DNA from: Sphingobium sp. MI1205
GTDB lineage: Bacteria; Pseudomonadota; Alphaproteobacteria; Sphingomonadales; Sphingomonadaceae
DNA length: 64,000 nt
Assembly: GCF_001563285.1 (NCBI RefSeq)
Contig: NZ_CP005189.1
Coordinates: 124,001 to 188,000 of the forward strand
Direction: 5' to 3'
Below are positions 61,494 through 64,000 of this stretch, in pieces (positions within the stretch are counted from its first letter, which is position 1; every line of letters begins with the position of its first letter). Made by a program: the position numbers and the translations under genes. The notes under the pieces are model-generated. The model had not been told where the DNA came from and did not search any database. It was given only the letters and a program-made list of their open reading frames with translations.

Positions 61494-62930
61494 TCAGCGC
61501 TTGTCTTCGAGATACAGGTCGAGTTCGGCCAGGAACTGCTGGATGCGCCGCTCCTGTTCGGAAAAGACGATCGTCTCATTGAGGCCGCGTGAATGCATGC
61601 CCCGCTGCAACGTCACCATGTTGGCGATGTCCTGCTCGACGACTTCGCCGCCTTGCGGATCTTCATGCGTCGTGCGGCGGACCATGGGCCGCTGCTTGCC
61701 CGACACGTCGACATCGTCCTCGACGCCCATATAGGCGGGCGGGCGGCGGCCCTCGGCGAGATGCGCCGACAGCACGAACACATCCTGATAGCCGCGTTCC
61801 GGATCGGTCGGATGCGGACGGAAACGCTGCAACAGCACGCCTTCGGGATGCATGTTCATCGTGACGTTGGGGAAGAGCGAGGGGTTCCAGTCGTCGGTCA
61901 GCTGATTGTCGGTAAAGCCCGAATAATCGAGACCGAAGGGGTTTTCCACGTTGCGCTTCGCCTGCTGGATGGCGCGGCGGACATGGCGCGCGTCGCCCTT
62001 GAAGCCCGCGGTCTTAACGCCGGCTTCCTGCAGGAAAAAGGCCAGGCCCATGTTGACGAAGCGGCCGTCGGGCCAGCGCGGGCTGACGGTGCCGACCGCG
62101 AACAGATTGCGGTTATGGCCGTTGGGATAAAAGTCATACTGGACGAAATGATCGTCCACATAGGGCTTGATCTGCGGATGCGTGGCATGCGCGTGATAGG
62201 TTTCGTTGAAGACCGAATACATGGTCTTCCAGTTTGCCGGCACCTCCACGACCAGATGCTTGACGACGAACATATTCTCCATGTGATAGGAATCGAGCAT
62301 CGGCAGCAGGTCGCCGTAAAATTCCTCGAACGGCATCGGCTCGGGCGCCAGGCTGACGAAGATCAGGCCCGCACGTTCCTTCACATGCACCGGCGTCAGG
62401 TCGAGATTCTGGCACAGCGCCTCCGGCCCGAAAGTGTCGCGATCGGTAACGCGGACATTCTTGCCTTTGAGGTTGTAGCGCCAGCTGTGCATGATGCAGG
62501 TGAAGGAGGTGGCGTCCTGCCCGAAATCCTCCTGCACCAGTTCATTGCCGCGATGCTTGCAGACATTGTAGAGCGCATTCAGCTCATTGTCCTTGTCGCG
62601 CACGATAATCAGCGACTGCGGCCCGATGTCGAACTTGAACCAGTCGCCGGCATTGGGAATGTCGCTGGAAATGCCCGCGAGCAGCCAGACCTTGTTCCAC
62701 AGCTTTTCCTCTTCCCGCGCCTTTTCGGCCGGGTCGACGAAGCGCTTGGTGGAGACGGCGCGATAGTCGGCAATGTTCGGATAAAGCTGGTCCAGCCGGT
62801 GCGGCGAACGGGCCTCGTAATCGGCCGTCACCTCGCCCGGTTCGAGCGTGAAACTCTCCGGGTCTACCAACTGCTGCTTTATTGGCCGGTCGTTGAACCG
62901 GATTTCCGCATAGCGAACCTTGCTCGCCAT
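61494..62930 (-). CDS. Rieske non-haem iron oxygenase alpha subunit (C)
   Basis: A 478-residue oxygenase, distant from A and B. The cluster ligands are Cys124, His126, Cys145 and His148 (CKHRG and CIMHSWRY), with an 18-residue spacer between the pairs. The iron-site segment is YSVFNETYHAHATHPQ, again with a Glu before the Tyr-His. The long N-terminal arm (about 60 residues before FVDPAEKAREEEKLWNKVW) is characteristic of a subset acting on large substrates. It lies in a minus-strand operon behind an SDR and an enoyl-CoA hydratase family gene. No own reductase is nearby. Confidence 0.92.
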   Translation of the reverse strand: MASKVRYAEIRFNDRPIKQQLVDPESFTLEPGEVTADYEARSPHRLDQLYPNIADYRAVSTKRFVDPAEKAREEEKLWNKVWLLAGISSDIPNAGDWFKFDIGPQSLIIVRDKDNELNALYNVCKHRGNELVQEDFGQDATSFTCIMHSWRYNLKGKNVRVTDRDTFGPEALCQNLDLTPVHVKERAGLIFVSLAPEPMPFEEFYGDLLPMLDSYHMENMFVVKHLVVEVPANWKTMYSVFNETYHAHATHPQIKPYVDDHFVQYDFYPNGHNRNLFAVGTVSPRWPDGRFVNMGLAFFLQEAGVKTAGFKGDARHVRRAIQQAKRNVENPFGLDYSGFTDNQLTDDWNPSLFPNVTMNMHPEGVLLQRFRPHPTDPERGYQDVFVLSAHLAEGRRPPAYMGVEDDVDVSGKQRPMVRRTTHEDPQGGEVVEQDIANMVTLQRGMHSRGLNETIVFSEQERRIQQFLAELDLYLEDKR

Positions 62931-62954
62931 CGCGCCTACTCCTTGTTTGCGTCC

Positions 62955-63704
62955 TTAGAACTGGACGCGTTTGGTGAAACCGCCGTCGACGACGACGTTG
63001 GTGCCAGTCACATAGCCAGCCGCCGGGCTCGCCAGGAACGCCACGACCTTCGCGACTTCCTCGGGGCTGCCCATGCGGCCCATCGGGATCTGCGCGACGA
63101 TGCCGTTATAGAGATCGGGCATCAGCGCCTTGGCGCCTTCCCAGTTGCCGCCCGGATAGGTGATGGGGCCGGGCGAGACCATGTTGACGCGGATGCCCTT
63201 GGACGCCCAGGCCTGGCTCAGCTGCTTGCCATAGGTGATGACCGCCGCCTTGATCGCGTTGAACGCCTGCGGCACCAGGAAGGTCTCGAACGCCGCGGTG
63301 CTCGACATCAGGATGACCGAGCCGGCCTTGGACTTTTCAAGATAGGGCTCCAGCGTTTCGCAGCCGTCGACCGCGCCCAGCATGTCGAGCCGGTAGCTTT
63401 CGTCCCAGTCCATCGAACCCTGTGCGCCCGACGAGCTGATCGAATGGATGAAGATGTCGCATCCGCCCAGTTCCTCGGCCAGGCCCGACAGCATCTCCTT
63501 GTAACCGTCGCGATCCTCCAGCACGAACTCGCGGGTCACGACCTTGCCGCCCAGTTCTTCCTTCAAATCCTCCAGCGCATCGCCATTGCGCGAGAACAGG
63601 CCGAGTTCAGCCCCTTCCGCCGCCAGCAGCTTCGCGGTTTCGCGGCTGATGCCCCGGGTCGCGCCGCCTAGGATCACTTTCAGTCCAGACAGACCCAAAT
63701 CCAT
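62955..63704 (-). CDS. SDR-family protein with Phe at the catalytic Tyr position
   Basis: A 249-residue SDR. The cofactor loop is LGGATRGISR with an Ala-for-Ser change, the NNAG region reads HSISSSG, and the active-site segment is F148-N-A-I-K152 where Y-x-x-x-K is expected; the Ser (MSST, 134-135) and Lys are kept. The C-terminus has VNMVSPGPITYPGGNWE and TGTNVVVDGGFTKR. Without the tyrosine a normal hydride transfer mechanism is doubtful, unless another residue acts. GGAGGGACGATT precedes the ATG. It lies between the hydratase family gene and Rieske C. Confidence 0.88.
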   Translation of the reverse strand: MDLGLSGLKVILGGATRGISRETAKLLAAEGAELGLFSRNGDALEDLKEELGGKVVTREFVLEDRDGYKEMLSGLAEELGGCDIFIHSISSSGAQGSMDWDESYRLDMLGAVDGCETLEPYLEKSKAGSVILMSSTAAFETFLVPQAFNAIKAAVITYGKQLSQAWASKGIRVNMVSPGPITYPGGNWEGAKALMPDLYNGIVAQIPMGRMGSPEEVAKVVAFLASPAAGYVTGTNVVVDGGFTKRVQF

Positions 63705-63743
63705 AATCGTCCCTCCTGATGAGAGCCTTGCCGACCGACGCGG

Positions 63744-64000
63744 TCAGCCCTTGCTCCAATATACCTTATCCATGCTCTCTCCGGCATCAAAACGTGCCTG
63801 GATCGATTTCATGCTCGCTATGCTGTCCGGGTTGGCGAACAGCGTCTGGCTGATCTTCTGGTCATTTTCGATGCCCTGGCTCTGATTGAGGTCCTCGGCC
63901 TCGCCCAGCATCTGCTTCATGCCCGCCACCGACTGCGGCGGCAGCTTGGCGATCTCGCTGGCGAGCTTCAGCGCCTCTTCCAGCGCCTTGCCCTTCGCCA
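63744..64000 (-). CDS. Enoyl-CoA hydratase/isomerase family protein, C-terminal part
   Basis: Only the last 85 codons are present; the gene continues beyond the right edge. The sequence (GKALEEALKLASEIAKLPPQSV, then MKQMLGEAEDLNQSQGIEND, then ISQTLFANPDSIASMKSIQARF, then GESMDKVYWSKG) is the helical C-terminus of a crotonase, where the trimerisation helices lie. The active site is not in the window. It is probably the upstream member of the operon with the Phe-type SDR and Rieske C. Confidence 0.82.
   Translation of the reverse strand, partial: AKGKALEEALKLASEIAKLPPQSVAGMKQMLGEAEDLNQSQGIENDQKISQTLFANPDSIASMKSIQARFDAGESMDKVYWSKG

Noticed and set aside
61593..63671. A 692-codon plus-strand open frame opposite Rieske C and the SDR
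   Set aside because: The minus strand encodes two complete enzymes with recognised motifs and ribosome sites; the plus frame has none.
1..64000. CRISPR array, tRNA/rRNA genes, prophage or complete insertion sequence
   Set aside because: No regularly spaced repeats, tRNA-like folds, phage structural genes or transposase frames were found on either strand.

Overview
The window looks like chromosomal or plasmid DNA of a Sphingomonad (Alphaproteobacteria: Sphingobium, Novosphingobium, Sphingomonas or a relative). The evidence is high G+C, a TonB-dependent receptor with a sphingomonad-type start of the mature protein, many AGGAG-type ribosome sites with GTG or TTG starts, and a very dense set of small catabolic operons. 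I see no rRNA, tRNA, CRISPR array or intact insertion sequence. Both ends cut genes: a molybdopterin oxidoreductase at the left and an enoyl-CoA hydratase/isomerase family protein at the right.

The content is a catabolic island for a lipophilic, probably polycyclic or isoprenoid-like compound. It holds three Rieske oxygenase alpha subunits, two cytochrome P450s, one Rieske-type and one adrenodoxin-type ferredoxin, a limonene-epoxide-hydrolase-like enzyme, two old-yellow-enzyme reductases, a GMC oxidoreductase and a phytoene-desaturase-like flavoprotein. CoA-ester chemistry is covered by acyl-CoA dehydrogenases, enoyl-CoA hydratases, thiolases, a MaoC hydratase and a CitE-like lyase. Several SDRs, two luciferase-like monooxygenases, four aminoglycoside-phosphotransferase-like small-molecule kinases and one TonB receptor complete the set. 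MarR and TetR regulators punctuate it. I see no extradiol or intradiol ring-cleavage dioxygenase, so the substrate is more likely opened by beta-oxidation-like CoA chemistry than by aromatic ring fission.

Layout. 0-4.1 kb: truncated molybdoenzyme, D-lactate dehydrogenase, an SDR, and decayed remnants (phosphatase tail, MFS exporter). 4.1-9.5 kb: a DUF1330/nitroreductase-like/membrane/lipocalin-like operon, an SDR relic, Rieske oxygenase A and a luciferase-like monooxygenase. 9.5-15.5 kb: TonB receptor, enoyl-CoA hydratase, lipocalin-like protein, MarR, lone E2 acyltransferase domain. 15.5-20.2 kb: operon of enoyl-CoA hydratase, epoxide hydrolase, Gfo/Idh oxidoreductase, SDR, OYE. 20.2-24.4 kb: two kinases, a zinc alcohol dehydrogenase, Rieske ferredoxin. 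24.7-29.8 kb: tight five-gene operon led by a cysteine-free HMG-CoA-synthase-like/DUF35 fusion. 31.6-35.8 kb: P450-GMC-lipocalin operon. 35.8-41.5 kb: thiolase/acyl-CoA dehydrogenase, MarR, OYE, SDR, NTF2-like. 41.8-49.1 kb: TetR/P450/Rieske B module. 49.2-54 kb: TetR, lipocalin-like, NTF2-like, kinase, enoyl-CoA hydratase, ferredoxin. 54-60.1 kb: pseudo-kinase candidate, flavoprotein operon with TetR, membrane proteins, NorE/NorF-like pair. 60.6-64 kb: TetR, Rieske C, SDR, enoyl-CoA hydratase.

The most unusual observations are: the HMG-CoA-synthase/DUF35 fusion without any cysteine in its synthase domain, coupled to a thiolase, a MaoC hydratase and a CitE-like lyase; a five-member family of lipocalin-like proteins of unknown function sharing an R-D-[HR]-S-[WL]-G motif; two paralogous Rieske + lipocalin + SDR + luciferase-like modules; and several enzymes with missing catalytic residues (a kinase, two SDRs). 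All functions are read from sequence and family knowledge; none was checked by database search.
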